DNA of 64,000 bases from Pararhizobium qamdonense (GTDB lineage: Bacteria > Pseudomonadota > Alphaproteobacteria > Rhizobiales > Rhizobiaceae). Every line of letters begins with the position of its first letter. Position 1 is the first letter of the stretch. A model generated the notes under the pieces. The model worked only from the letters and a program-made list of their open reading frames with translations, made no database searches and had not been told where the DNA came from. This document shows positions 7,379 to 16,243 of this stretch, piece by piece. Both the position numbers and the translations under genes were made by a program. The stretch is from the NCBI RefSeq assembly GCF_029277445.1, contig NZ_CP119566.1, positions 3,474,001-3,538,000 of the forward strand, read 5' to 3'.

Positions 7379-7819
7379 TCATTTCTTGACGCGGTAGGCC
7401 TGATGACAGTCGCCGCAGCTTTTGCCGATAATGCCAAGTGCTGCACCCACGCCGGCCTGGTCTGCCGGAAGCTGGGCAAGCGCCACATCGGCGTCAGCGC
7501 CGAGCTTGGCGGCCTTGGCCTTGAAGTCGTCCATGTTCTCCCAGATTTTCGGGGAAGCTTCGGAATTGGCCTCGGAGCCTGCCGGGAACTGGTCCGGAAA
7601 CGCCTTGATATTGGTGCTGATCGTCGTCAGCGACGCCTTGACGATCTCGGCGTCATAGGGCTTTTCGCCCTTGGCGATGCCGGCAAGCGCGCCCATCGAT
7701 CCGCCGATCTGCTTCATCAGCCCTTCGCGGACCTTGACCGGATCATCCGCAGCGATGACGGCGCTTACGCCACAGCCTGCAATCACGAGTGCCGTCAGTA
7801 TCATTTTCAGCTTCATCAA
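7379..7819 (-). CDS. Cytochrome c-prime (class II cytochrome c)
   Basis: 146 residues: signal peptide (about residues 1-23, cleaved after VIAA), a four-helix-bundle-type sequence, and a single haem motif near the C-terminus (C135-G-D-C138-H139), the hallmark of class II cytochromes. c-prime cytochromes have a pentacoordinate haem that binds NO or CO and are thought to buffer nitric oxide. The motif FKAKAAKLGADAD and late CXXCH fit the family. Either Met1 or Met2 can start. The downstream cytochrome gene suggests a joint periplasmic electron-transfer or NO-protection role. Confidence 0.88.
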   Translation of the reverse strand: MMKLKMILTALVIAGCGVSAVIAADDPVKVREGLMKQIGGSMGALAGIAKGEKPYDAEIVKASLTTISTNIKAFPDQFPAGSEANSEASPKIWENMDDFKAKAAKLGADADVALAQLPADQAGVGAALGIIGKSCGDCHQAYRVKK

Positions 7820-7999
7820 AGTCTCCAGCTTTGGCGAGACGCCGCCCGGACTGGCGAAGCGGTTCTCTCAATCGATGCGCGGGCATGATTGCATGTTGTG
7901 ATCCCGAGGGAAGTAACTTTTTTTTGAGATCGATATTATTGCACCCGCCGCAACAGCTTGAATTAACAGGAGTATTTTACTCATGTTAGGTCAACTGCC

Positions 8000-8630
8000 C
8001 TATGCCATCCAGCCGTGCCACGCCGTCAGTGCCGCCACCGCAATCAGAACCACGCCCACTGTCTTGCCCAGCATGGCGGTCGCGCGGGGGCTCGCGACGA
8101 TGACATCGCGGCTGCGGCCGGCGGCCAGCGCCAGGCTGCCATAAACGGCAAGCTGCATCAGCGAGATCATGATCGCCATGATCAGCGCCTGCGACCACAG
8201 CGGACCGAACTCAGGTTTCAGGAATTGCGGATAGACGGCCAGCATGAACAGATAGGCCTTGGGGTTGAGGAGGCTTGTCAGTGCTCCCCGGCGGAAGCTG
8301 GCCCAGAGCGACAGCCGCGCCCCGGGCTCGAGAGGCGATGGAAATATGGCTTCGCGCCAGCGACAGGCCGATCCAGGCGATATAGGCAGCGCCGGCGAGC
8401 AACAGCACGTTGAACAGCTGCGGCACCAGATGCAAGAGGAAGCCGACGCCGAGTGCCGCATAGAGCGTGTGGAAGACGCCGCCCGCCATGATGCCGGCGG
8501 TTGCCGTCAGCCCGGACGCCCGTCCCCCCGTCAGCGCATTCGCCATCACGAAGACCATATCCATGCCGGGAACGATGATGATGCCGAAGAGGAGTGTGGA
8601 GAATAGCCAGAGATTTTCCGCATAGGTCAT
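8000..8630 (-). pseudogene. LysE/RhtB-family amino-acid exporter, frameshifted
   Basis: Two overlapping frames together make one LysE-type protein. The first (start 8630, MTYAENLWLF) gives the N-terminal helices through LLAGAAYIAWIGLSLAR. The other frame continues with EAIFPSPLEPG, then RRGALTSLLNPKAYLFM, the diagnostic LysE motif, and the C-terminal helices. One base appears to be missing near 8351-8356. As written the first frame ends early at 8211 and cannot make the second half. Substrate would be an amino acid. It could be a true pseudogene or a sequencing error. The YafY-type regulator is divergent. Confidence 0.8.
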
Positions 8631-8717
8631 GTCAGTTATCCGTTGGTGAAGAGTGATGAGCATTGGACACAGCGCTTGTTTTTCAAGCGCTTGCCGTCAT
8701 GCTATAGCCTCAACCAA

Positions 8718-8735
8718 CTGACAGGGTTCTGTCAG
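8718..8735. promoter_or_regulatory. Inverted repeat CTGACAG-N4-CTGTCAG
   Basis: Perfect 7-bp arms separated by GGTT in the gap between the divergent exporter remnant and the YafY-type regulator, 32 bases before the regulator start. It is the natural candidate operator for that regulator. A second small inverted repeat TTTCAC-TTG-GTGAAA follows at 8741-8755. Confidence 0.65.
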
Positions 8736-8766
8736 GAGCATTTCACTTGGTGAAAGAAAATCGCCC

Positions 8767-9483
8767 ATGCGCAAGGCATCGCGACTGTTTGAGATCATCC
8801 AGATCCTGCGGCTTGCAACCCGGCCCGTCACGGCGGCAACGATCGCCGGAACGCTCGAGGTGACGGTGCGCTCGATCTACCGGGATATTGCCGCACTTCA
8901 GGGAATGCGGGTGCCGATCGAGGGCGGGCGCGGCATCGGCTATATCATGCGGCCGGGCTTCGACCTGCCGCCGCTGATGTTTTCGATCGAGGAGACGGAG
9001 GCAATCGTGCTGTCGCTGGCGCTGCTGGAGCGCACCGGCGACGACGAATTGAAGGAGGCGGCGCGCCGCGTCAACCAGAAGATCGCCGGCGCGATACCGG
9101 CGCCGCTGCGCCAGACCCTGCACTCCAAGGCGCTGCACGCCTGGGGCACGATCGCGCCGTCACCGTTGGGACTTGATCTTGCGCTGGTGCGCCGGGCGAT
9201 CCGCGACGAGCAGAAACTGATGCTCGACTACCGCGACGAGGCCGGCCGTGCCACGCAGCGCACGATCCGGCCCCTGGCGCTGATCTACTATTCCGCCACC
9301 GCCGTCGTCGTCGCCTGGTGCGACTTGCGCCAGGCAATGCGCAATTTCCGTGCAGACCGGGTGGAAAATTGCGGTCTGAGCGCGGACTATTTTCGCGGTG
9401 AAGGGGATGGATTGCGGGATCGCTGGATCAGCGGATGGCGGACCAGCCCGCCACCCGGCCCGCCACCATCATCGAGTAGATAG
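8767..9483 (+). CDS. YafY-type transcriptional regulator (HTH + WYL domain)
   Basis: 238 residues. Residues 1-60 form a DeoR-like winged helix (SRLFEIIQILR, recognition helix EVTVRSIYRDIAAL). The C-terminal half (IRDEQKLMLDYRDEAGRATQRTIRPLALIYY, in segments near residues 140-180) is a WYL sensor domain. Such regulators usually repress a neighbouring gene, here the divergent LysE remnant. The extreme C-terminus is rich in Pro and Ser (SPPPGPPPSSSR), unlike the family. Ligand unknown. Confidence 0.85.
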   Translation: MRKASRLFEIIQILRLATRPVTAATIAGTLEVTVRSIYRDIAALQGMRVPIEGGRGIGYIMRPGFDLPPLMFSIEETEAIVLSLALLERTGDDELKEAARRVNQKIAGAIPAPLRQTLHSKALHAWGTIAPSPLGLDLALVRRAIRDEQKLMLDYRDEAGRATQRTIRPLALIYYSATAVVVAWCDLRQAMRNFRADRVENCGLSADYFRGEGDGLRDRWISGWRTSPPPGPPPSSSR

Positions 9484-9484
9484 T

Positions 9485-9715
9485 TTATTTCGTGGCGCCA
9501 TGCGCAGGCGCCTCTTCCTTGACGGAACGCGGCGTGGGTGCGGTGATGGCACCGTGATCGGGATCCTGCACATCCTGGCCCTTGGAGCCATCGACGGCGG
9601 TCGGACGCTCCAGTTCCCGGCTGTCGCGGCGTGTCTGGCGAAGGCGCGTTGCCTCGTCGATCAGAGTGGTCAATTCCTGTTCGGACAGGTCGGAAATGTC
9701 AAAGGTCGTCGCCAC
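9485..9715 (-). CDS. Small hypothetical protein, acidic/polar
   Basis: 76 residues, no membrane segment. The N-terminal half (DLSEQELTTLIDEATRLRQTR) is predicted helical and amphipathic. The C-terminal half is disordered and rich in Asp, Pro, Thr and Ala. It is convergent with the YafY-type regulator, one base apart. I do not recognise the family. Confidence 0.5.
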   Translation of the reverse strand: MATTFDISDLSEQELTTLIDEATRLRQTRRDSRELERPTAVDGSKGQDVQDPDHGAITAPTPRSVKEEAPAHGATK

Positions 9716-9809
9716 GATGGCCTCCTTGGCTGGTTTCGATACCTGCTAAACGCGCGACTTGGCAAAACGGCGCATCCGTCCGCAAATTTACCCGCAACCG
9801 CCATGACGC

Positions 9810-10655
9810 CTATGCGCTCAGCACCCGGCTTTCTTCCCGGCCAAATCCGTTGATCTCGATCCGGTCCTCAAAGACATCGACGATCGCAAAGGTGTTTTCA
9901 TCGGGCGTATCGACCACGCCCTTGAACGTGACGAACGGACGGCCATCGACCGCGCCGAAATTGCCCTCGTGATTATGGCCGTTGAAATAGCCGCGAAAGC
10001 AGGCAAAACCGGTGATGAGCGCGATGATACGCTCGCTGTCCCACATATTGTGGCTGTTGGGCGGGAAGAGCGGGTAGTGACCGAAGACGAACACGGTCTC
10101 GCCGCTTGCCTGCGCCGTCTCCATGACGCCTGCCAGCCATGCGAATTGCGTTTCACTCAGCGAGCCGTTCCAGGTCTGGGCGTTGATGGCGCCATCTTCC
10201 ACAAGCGCTGCGAGCCGCTCCGTTGCCAGCACCGTGCGCGGATCACCGGGAGGGGCGGAAAAGGTAGAGATATCGCTGCCATCCAGCACAACGAACCGAA
10301 AGCGGCCGATGGCAAAATCATAATAGCGGCCGGGCATGCCCAGCCGTTCTGCGACTGCGCCCAGATATTCCGGCGCCACGGCAAAATCATGATTGCCGAG
10401 CAGGAACAGCGCCTTGTGGCGCAGCGGCCGATAGACCGGCAGGATATCGTCGAAACTCTTCCAGTCGCGGTCAATAATATCGCCAAGCGTCATGACGAAA
10501 TCGAGCTCCGTCGCATTGAACACGTCAATGGCCACAGTGAGCTTGGCAAGGCTGCTTGCATAATGCCGGTTCATTGCCGTGTGCGGCGCGATATCGGCAT
10601 ATTGCGGATCGGCGATGATGCCGAAGCGCAGGATGGGGGAGGATGTGTATGTCAT
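9810..10655 (-). CDS. Calcineurin-like metallophosphoesterase, ADPRibase-Mn type
   Basis: 281 residues with the metallophosphoesterase metal-binding motifs in order: IADPQYAD (D...), LGDIIDRDW (GDxxD), LLGNHDFA (GNHD), VFGHYPLF (GH) and GYFNGHNHEG (GHxH). The spacing and the signature FGIIADPQYADI match Mn-dependent ADP-ribose/CDP-alcohol diphosphatases, which hydrolyse ADP-ribose, CDP-choline or CDP-glycerol. A role in nucleotide-diphosphate turnover is known for the family; the substrate here is inferred. No signal peptide, so cytoplasmic. Confidence 0.85.
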   Translation of the reverse strand: MTYTSSPILRFGIIADPQYADIAPHTAMNRHYASSLAKLTVAIDVFNATELDFVMTLGDIIDRDWKSFDDILPVYRPLRHKALFLLGNHDFAVAPEYLGAVAERLGMPGRYYDFAIGRFRFVVLDGSDISTFSAPPGDPRTVLATERLAALVEDGAINAQTWNGSLSETQFAWLAGVMETAQASGETVFVFGHYPLFPPNSHNMWDSERIIALITGFACFRGYFNGHNHEGNFGAVDGRPFVTFKGVVDTPDENTFAIVDVFEDRIEINGFGREESRVLSA

Positions 10656-10794
10656 GCGCCGCTGATTAGATCAGGTCTGTGACGGAGGGGTGACAGGAAG
10701 GTTGGCTCTCTGCTTGAACGAAGTGCTCCGGATCCGCTGACGGCCTTCGCCAGTGGCGTTGCCAGCGTTTGACGAAAGCGCTACCAAACGCCCC

Positions 10795-10909
10795 GTCATT
10801 CCTGTGCCTGTCACAGGAATCCAGCCAGCTCAAGTCCTTGAGCTGAAAGAGTCTTTTGACCCGACAGACGTCGGGTCACTGGATCCTCGCCACAAGGGCG
10901 AGGATGAGG
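10795..10909. repeat. RIME-like palindromic element, copy 2 (inverted relative to copy 1)
   Basis: Same hairpin modules as copy 1 but in reverse order: ATTCCTGTG/CACAGGAAT, AGCTCAAG/CTTGAGCT, GACCCGAC/GTCGGGTC, CCTCGCC/GGGCGAGG. It fills the gap between the phosphoesterase start and the SDR remnant's end. Confidence 0.8.
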
Positions 10910-10982
10910 GGAGTTTTGGCAACCGGATCAATACCTGCGTTAGCACCCTGACCTGTCATCGACCCCGGCTTCGACCGGAACC

Positions 10983-11819
10983 TTATTTCGGTGGCGCTGA
11001 CTTTGCCGCCTTGATCATGGCGGCAACCGCATCGTCCTTGAATTCGAACGTCTCGATCACTTTCCGGAAGAACCGGGGCAGATGCGCGACCAGCGAATTG
11101 TTGCGCGGCACGAAGATCATTTCGGAACGCTTTTCGATCCCTTTCACGATGCCCTTCACGACGTCTTCGAGCGGCGCCATCTTAAAAAACACCGAGGTGT
11201 TTCCGTTCCAGATCTGTTTGCCGGCCGGATCGTTGAACGTTCTTTCCATCATCGGCGTTTTGAAAAACGTCGGATGGACGCTGCCGACCCCGACGCCCGA
11301 ATGACGCAGTTCCAGCCGGATGCTGTTGCACATTGCCCAGACGCCAGCCTTGCTCGCCGTGTAGGCTGCCTGGAGAGGCTAATGGCTGAAGGCGGCCATC
11401 GACGAGATCGCCATCAGATAACCCTTGCGCTTCTGGACATGCCCGGCGGCGGCGTGGAAGGTTCGCCACACCCCGAGAAGGTTGACATCGACCACCCGCT
11501 CGAAATGTCCGGGGTCTACGGTGTCAAGCGGTTCGAATGCGGTGATCCCCGCATTGGCGATGACCACATCGATGCCGCCAAAATGGTCTGCTGCTTCATC
11601 CATGGCCTGCTGGAGCGAGTCCAGCGACCGGACATCCACTTTCCAGCCCCGCGCATTGGCGCCCAAGGTGGACGCCTGCGCCTTGACCGCAGCCTCGTCC
11701 ATGTCGAACAAGCCGACTTTTGCGCCCTTGGCGATCAGCGCCGCGCAGACGGCCGTGCCAAGGCCGCCGGTCGAACCGGTAATGACGGCAACGCGCCCGT
11801 TGAGATCGTAGTGAGCCAT
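10983..11819 (-). pseudogene. Short-chain dehydrogenase/reductase interrupted by an in-frame TAG
   Basis: The frame from 11819 gives an SDR N-terminus (VAVITGSTGGLGTAV NAD-binding motif, NAG at VIANAGI, catalytic-Ser region ISSMAAFSH) and then hits TAG at 11379-11381. The same frame resumes at once with PLQAAYTASKAGV, which holds the catalytic Tyr and Lys, and runs to 10983 as a normal SDR C-terminus. A single substitution would restore a ~278-residue enzyme. Without readthrough the product lacks the Tyr-Lys pair. It is 12 bases downstream of the hydrolase gene and presumably in its operon. Confidence 0.85.
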
Positions 11820-11830
11820 GTCTTTTTCCT

Positions 11831-12724
11831 TCAGATCACGGGAACGGTGCGGGAAAGGAAGCCGATCTGATCGCCGGTCGCCCGCTCAAAGGCCTCACCG
11901 GTGTAAATGTCGAAATGCCCCTCCTGGTAGATCCTGATCTCGCCTTTCCGGGCACGGCGGGCATGGCGCAGCGTGGCGCCGGATGGCGCCACCGTATCGC
12001 TGGCGCAGACACAGAACAGCACCGGGCAATCCAGGTGCGCCACCCTTTTGCCCGGCGCATGAAAGAAGAGCTGGAGTGCGATCCGCGCGGCGACCGCGTT
12101 TCGGAACCGGCCGCGCTCTTCATCGGGAACAAGGCGCAGATAGCCGCTTTCGCAATCGGGCGCCGACATCAGGGCCGTCGAGCCCGGCTTTCCAACCAGC
12201 GCCACGGTGACAGGTGCTGCCCCCAGCCAGGAGCCGATGATGTCCCGGAGTGCCGCGATGGAGATCCTGATCGATGTCATCGGCGCAACGGCAAAGCTTG
12301 AGGCCAGCCCACTGGTGAAGGGGCACTGGACCACCACGGCCTTGACGGTCTGATCAGCGACGGCGATGACATGGCCTCCGCTGAAAGATGTGCCCCACAG
12401 GATCACGCGTCCCGCATCCACATCGCTGCGGCCGCGCGCAAAGGCGATGGCCGCTTTCCAGTCCTGCAGTTGCTTGTTCACATCGACAATCTGACGGGGC
12501 TCGCCGTCGCTGTCGCCGAAATGCCGGTAGTCGAACACCAGGCAGGCATAACCGGCCGTGCTGAAACGCTCTGCATAGGCATCGAGCCGCATCGTGCGGA
12601 CGCTGCCCAGACCATGGGCCATCACGACGACAGGGGCCGGCTTTGCATTGTCCGGCAGGTAGAGCCACGCCCTGCAGCGCGTGCCATCGGAATAGAATTC
12701 AACGTCCAGGCGGTGTGTGGTCAA
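11831..12724 (-). CDS. Alpha/beta hydrolase
   Basis: 297 residues. Catalytic triad visible: nucleophile in G-T-S-F-S-G-G (about residue 113), acid in CVCASDTVAP and His in EGHFDIYTG. Oxyanion stretch VVMAHGLGSVRTMRLD and strand LVFDYRHFGDSDGEPR place it among dienelactone/acetyl-xylan-type hydrolases acting on small esters. Cytoplasmic, no signal peptide. The interrupted SDR lies immediately downstream, suggesting a former two-step ester hydrolysis/alcohol oxidation unit. Substrate unknown. Confidence 0.85.
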   Translation of the reverse strand: MTTHRLDVEFYSDGTRCRAWLYLPDNAKPAPVVVMAHGLGSVRTMRLDAYAERFSTAGYACLVFDYRHFGDSDGEPRQIVDVNKQLQDWKAAIAFARGRSDVDAGRVILWGTSFSGGHVIAVADQTVKAVVVQCPFTSGLASSFAVAPMTSIRISIAALRDIIGSWLGAAPVTVALVGKPGSTALMSAPDCESGYLRLVPDEERGRFRNAVAARIALQLFFHAPGKRVAHLDCPVLFCVCASDTVAPSGATLRHARRARKGEIRIYQEGHFDIYTGEAFERATGDQIGFLSRTVPVI

Positions 12725-13191
12725 GGTCCTCGCCTATGTGACAGCATGGTCCAGCAGCGCCTCCCCTGGGCGCGCCATTCCTCAACGCGCCGGCACCCGG
12801 TCGCTGCTGATTGCCGGATATGAGTTGCATAGAGGAAAAACTACACGCAAGTCAAACAAAATTGCTCGCTATGGCTGTGCCAAAGGTCGAGTTTCGCAAT
12901 CGGGGCCTCTATCGGAGGTAGAGGTTTGTGGTTGGACGAAAAAAACAGAATCGCCGCCGGATTGAGAGTGCGGATGACGTAATTTTCTGGGTATTGAGCC
13001 GGTAATGTGAGGAATTGTGCAAGTGCGCAATGCTCTGTCATTCCTGTGCCTTTCCCAGCTCAAGTCCTTGAGCTGAAAGAGTCTTTTGACCCGGCAGAGG
13101 TCAGGTCACTGTATCCCCGCCACAAGGGCGGGAATGACGGAGTGGGGTATCGCTCTCGTCAAACACTTAAAGTTCGGGTTTGCCAGCCACG
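12725..13191. other. Non-coding gap containing RIME-like copy 3
   Basis: The first ~300 bp (12725-13030) are more A/T-rich than their surroundings and hold no convincing gene; frames crossing it lack family features. The remainder is the degenerate repeat at 13037-13140. Confidence 0.5.
13037..13140. repeat. RIME-like palindromic element, copy 3 (degenerate)
   Basis: Same orientation as copy 2, but the first hairpin has lost its right arm: GTCATTCCTGTGCC runs straight into TTTCCCAGCTCAAG. The later hairpins are present with mismatches (CCGGCAGAGGTCAGG). It lies between the hydrolase and sodB. Confidence 0.75.
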
Positions 13192-13218
13192 AAAAAACCC
13201 GGCATCGCTGCCGGGTTT
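13192..13218 (-). terminator. Terminator of sodB
   Basis: AACCCGGCA/TGCCGGGTT stem with a TCGC loop. Read on the minus strand it follows the sodB stop (13244) and is followed by TTTTTTC. Confidence 0.85.
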
Positions 13219-13243
13219 CATCGAAATTCAGACCTGAAAAATC

Positions 13244-13843
13244 TTATGCGGCTTTTTCGTAAAGCTCGAGCACGTAATCCCAGTTGATCAGGCTGTCGAC
13301 GAAGGCTTCGAGGTACTTCGGGCGGGCGTTGCGGTAGTCGATATAGTAGGAATGTTCCCAGACATCGACGCCGAGGATCGGCGATGCGCCGTGGACCAGC
13401 GGGTTTTCACCGTTCGGGGTCTTGGAGATTTCCAGCTTGCCGCCCTTGACGGAGAGCCAGGCCCAGCCCGAGCCGAACTGGCCAGCGCCGGCCGCGAGAA
13501 AATCGCTGCGGAACTTGTCGTAGCCGCCGAGATCGGACTTGATGGCTGCGTCGAGCTTGCCCGGCAGCTGCGTGCCGCCGCCGCCCTTCTTCATCCACTT
13601 CCAGAAATGCAGGTGGTTGTAATGCTGGCCTGCATTGTTGAACAGCGGCTGGTTGGTGCCGTAGGATTTCTTGACGATGTCTTCCAGCGACAGATCGGCC
13701 AGACCGGCTTCTTCAGCCAGCTTGTTGCCGTTGGTCACGTAAGCCAGGTGATGCTTGTCGTGGTGATACTCGAGCGTTTCGCGCGACATGTAGGGCGCCA
13801 GCGCGTCGTAGTCGTAAGGCAGGTTCGGCAATTCGAAAGCCAT
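13244..13843 (-). CDS. sodB: Fe/Mn superoxide dismutase
   Basis: 199 residues, full length. Converts superoxide to oxygen and hydrogen peroxide. Metal ligands are visible: His in EYHHDKHH (27/28), His77 in QHYNHLHFW, Asp160 and His164 in DVWEHSYYIDY. The Gly-rich KKGGGGTQLP and GSGWAWL stretches are typical of the rhizobial enzymes, where metal choice (Fe, Mn or either) is not obvious from sequence. No signal peptide, so cytoplasmic. GGAGATACC ribosome site before the ATG. Confidence 0.95.
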   Translation of the reverse strand: MAFELPNLPYDYDALAPYMSRETLEYHHDKHHLAYVTNGNKLAEEAGLADLSLEDIVKKSYGTNQPLFNNAGQHYNHLHFWKWMKKGGGGTQLPGKLDAAIKSDLGGYDKFRSDFLAAGAGQFGSGWAWLSVKGGKLEISKTPNGENPLVHGASPILGVDVWEHSYYIDYRNARPKYLEAFVDSLINWDYVLELYEKAA

Positions 13844-14088
13844 GATGGTATCTCCTCTTGTTGGCGGGGTCCATGAAAGCCGGGTTGGAATTCATGAAAG
13901 AAATCTGTGAGGCGGAACATAGGGACCACCGCTGCAACAGGCAACCGGCACCATGCCAAATTTCGCCACAGGTATGGAAAATACTTTCACCGCCGGAATG
14001 TTCCACAGGGATGCGCCGGGCACAGAATGGACATGATCGTCTTACAGGGTCGATGCCGTCCATACATGTCATAACGCAAGGAAATCAG

Positions 14089-14418
14089 ATGTCTTTTCAC
14101 ACTCGCACCGCCGTGATCGCTCTTCTCGCCGCTGGCCTTTTGCCATCGGTTGCCACCGCGTCATCCGATGATGCCTGGGACGTGATGCGCGCGGACGTTT
14201 CGGCGAAATGCCTGAAGGCTGCGGCCGGATCCATCGAAAAACCGAGGGCTGCCGTCGATCCGTTCGGCTCGGAAAGCTTCGGCCTGGCGCTGGTCAGCGG
14301 CAAGCCCAAGGGCGCCAAGGGAAAGATCACGCAGATCTGCGTCTACAACAAGCAGAGCAAGACCGTGGAGCTTGGCGGAGAATTGACCGAAGACATGCTG
14401 AAAGCCAAGGCGAAATGA
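14089..14418 (+). CDS. Periplasmic hypothetical protein
   Basis: 109 residues from the ATG at 14089, which has AAGGA 6-7 bases upstream. Residues 1-23 (RTAVIALLAAGLLPSVATA) form a cleavable signal peptide. The mature part has two cysteines (AKCLKAA, TQICVYN) likely joined by a disulfide, and ends with the strand KTVELGGELTEDMLKAK. I do not recognise a named domain. About 245 bp separate it from the divergent sodB. Confidence 0.7.
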   Translation: MSFHTRTAVIALLAAGLLPSVATASSDDAWDVMRADVSAKCLKAAAGSIEKPRAAVDPFGSESFGLALVSGKPKGAKGKITQICVYNKQSKTVELGGELTEDMLKAKAK

Positions 14419-14522
14419 CGCGAAAATGATACGAAAATGATACCGGGACAATCGCGCCATTGACCTTCGACAGGCGGATGGTCACAGCTTGGCGGAACGA
14501 TTGATTACGCGCGAGACCCGAT

Positions 14523-15413
14523 ATGCTGTTTCATGGCCTGTCCGCCTTTCCGATTACCCCGAGCGACGCGGCCGGCCGCGTCGATACCGGGGCGCTAAGC
14601 GCTCTTCTCAAGCGCATCGACGCTGCGGGGGCCGATTCGATCGGCCTCCTGGGCAGCACCGGCTCCTACATGTATCTGAGCCGGGCGGAAAAGCGCCGCG
14701 CCATTAAGGCCGCCGCCGATTGCCTTTCCGGCCGCACGCCTGTGATCGTTGGCGTCGGCGCGTTGCGGACCGACGAGGCGGTGGCGCTGGCACAGGATGC
14801 CCGCGATGCCGGCGCTCAGGGGCTTCTGCTTGCGCCCGTTTCCTATACGCCGCTTGGCGACGACGAGGTGTTCGAGCATTTTTCAGCCGTCGCTGCAGCG
14901 ACGCAGCTGCCACTCTGCATCTACAACAATCCCGGCACCACGCATTTCTCCATCAGCCCGGCGCTTCTATCAAGGCTTTCGGCCATCCCCTCCATCGCCG
15001 CCGTCAAAAACCCGGCGCTGCCCGCTGCCGATATCGCCGCCGCCCATCAGGCAACGCTATCGGCCGTTCCCGCCGGTTTCGCCGTCGGCTATAGCGGCGA
15101 CTGGCTGGTGGCCGATGCTATCCTGGCCGGAGGCGTGGCCTGGTACAGCGTCGTCGCCGGCATCCTGCCGGAGCCCGCCGTCAAGTTGATGCGGGCCGCA
15201 GAGGCCGGTGACCGCGCTGAGGTTCAGCGCATCAATGCACTGTTCGAGCCGCTCTGGACGCTGTTTCGCGAACTGAGCAGCTACCGCACCGTGCATGCCA
15301 TCGCCAACCTCCTGGAACTCAGCACGTTCGATCCGCCGCTGCCGATCCGCCCGATATCGCAGACTGACCGGGCAAGGGTGAAGGCGGCGCTTGAGGTTTT
15401 GGCGGGGGTTTAG
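14523..15413 (+). CDS. DapA-family (dihydrodipicolinate synthase-like) aldolase/lyase
   Basis: 296 residues, a complete TIM barrel of the class I DapA family. The Schiff-base lysine is in AAVKNPALP (about residue 162) and the catalytic tyrosine in CIYNNPGTT (about 135); the oxyanion motif is GLLGSTGSYMYLS (normally GTTGE). The altered GSTGS and loss of the usual glutamate argue against true lysine-pathway DapA and for a relative acting on other keto acids or sugar acids. It stands alone, with no lysine or sialic acid genes nearby. Confidence 0.82.
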   Translation: MLFHGLSAFPITPSDAAGRVDTGALSALLKRIDAAGADSIGLLGSTGSYMYLSRAEKRRAIKAAADCLSGRTPVIVGVGALRTDEAVALAQDARDAGAQGLLLAPVSYTPLGDDEVFEHFSAVAAATQLPLCIYNNPGTTHFSISPALLSRLSAIPSIAAVKNPALPAADIAAAHQATLSAVPAGFAVGYSGDWLVADAILAGGVAWYSVVAGILPEPAVKLMRAAEAGDRAEVQRINALFEPLWTLFRELSSYRTVHAIANLLELSTFDPPLPIRPISQTDRARVKAALEVLAGV

Positions 15414-15654
15414 CAGGCTGCTGAAGACGTCAATTTTCTCGGCAGTCGATAGGTCATTTGGGACATAGACTATAATGAATACCCTGCCGGTCCATTCCCT
15501 TGTACGGCCAAGCGGCATAGGATTTCGATTGCGCTGATCGCCCGAAATGATCAAAATCCCATAAAGCCGCAGCCACTGGCGCATCTGCGCCCGGCTGACG
15601 GCGAACCGGCTGATTTTTCTGCGCATTGATTCTGATCATTCAAGGGGAAGTTTC

Positions 15655-16161
15655 ATGGCCAATCCACTGTCCACGCTCGGCATCGTCCATACCATCATCA
15701 GCGTCGCGCCCATTGTCGCGGGGCTCTATTCCTTTTCCAAATATGCCGCCATCGTGCCGAAATCTAATTCCGGCCGGATCTACATCATCACGCTGTTTCT
15801 CTCGGCGATCACCTCGTTCGGGCTTTCGAGCACCGGCGGTTTCAATGCGGGGCATGCGATCGGCATCATCGCCATGGCGGCGGTGATCTTTTCCATCGTC
15901 ATCGGCAAACTCGGCTGGTTCGGTCGTCTCAACCGCTATCTGCAGGCGCTGTCGATGTCGTTCACCTTCTTTCTCCTGATGATCCCGGGCATCAACGAAA
16001 CCCTGTCGCGCCTGCCGCCCTCAAGCCCGATCGGCAACGGTCCGGATTCGCCGCCGGTACAGACGGTCACCGCGATCTGGGCCGTGATTTTCCTTGCCGG
16101 CATCTGTCTTCAGGCCTTTATCATGCACCGCCGCGCGGGCTCATCCGCCCTGCCCGCCTGA
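15655..16161 (+). CDS. Integral membrane protein, four helices
   Basis: 168 residues with hydrophobic segments near residues 10-28, 41-60, 68-86, 97-112 and 138-155. A conserved-looking histidine lies in GFNAGHAIGI. The arrangement recalls small predicted membrane proteins of the DUF2306 type, but I am not certain. AAGGGGAA ribosome site before the ATG. It precedes the coupled pair at 16244 by 82 bases and could share its transcript. Confidence 0.65.
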   Translation: MANPLSTLGIVHTIISVAPIVAGLYSFSKYAAIVPKSNSGRIYIITLFLSAITSFGLSSTGGFNAGHAIGIIAMAAVIFSIVIGKLGWFGRLNRYLQALSMSFTFFLLMIPGINETLSRLPPSSPIGNGPDSPPVQTVTAIWAVIFLAGICLQAFIMHRRAGSSALPA

Positions 16162-16243
16162 GACATTCGGTCAAAGCGCTTCAAGCCTTGATTTCGCCGG
16201 TATTTTAAGGGTTTGTTAAGCCACCCCCAGCCGGAGAAACACC

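Noticed and set aside
15424..15626. Minus-strand stretch MRRKISRFAVSRAQMRQWLRLYGIL...
   Set aside because: Looks partly protein-like, but runs without a break into the antisense of the DapA-like gene, has no ribosome site, and I recognise no family. It could be a gene remnant; not supported enough to list.
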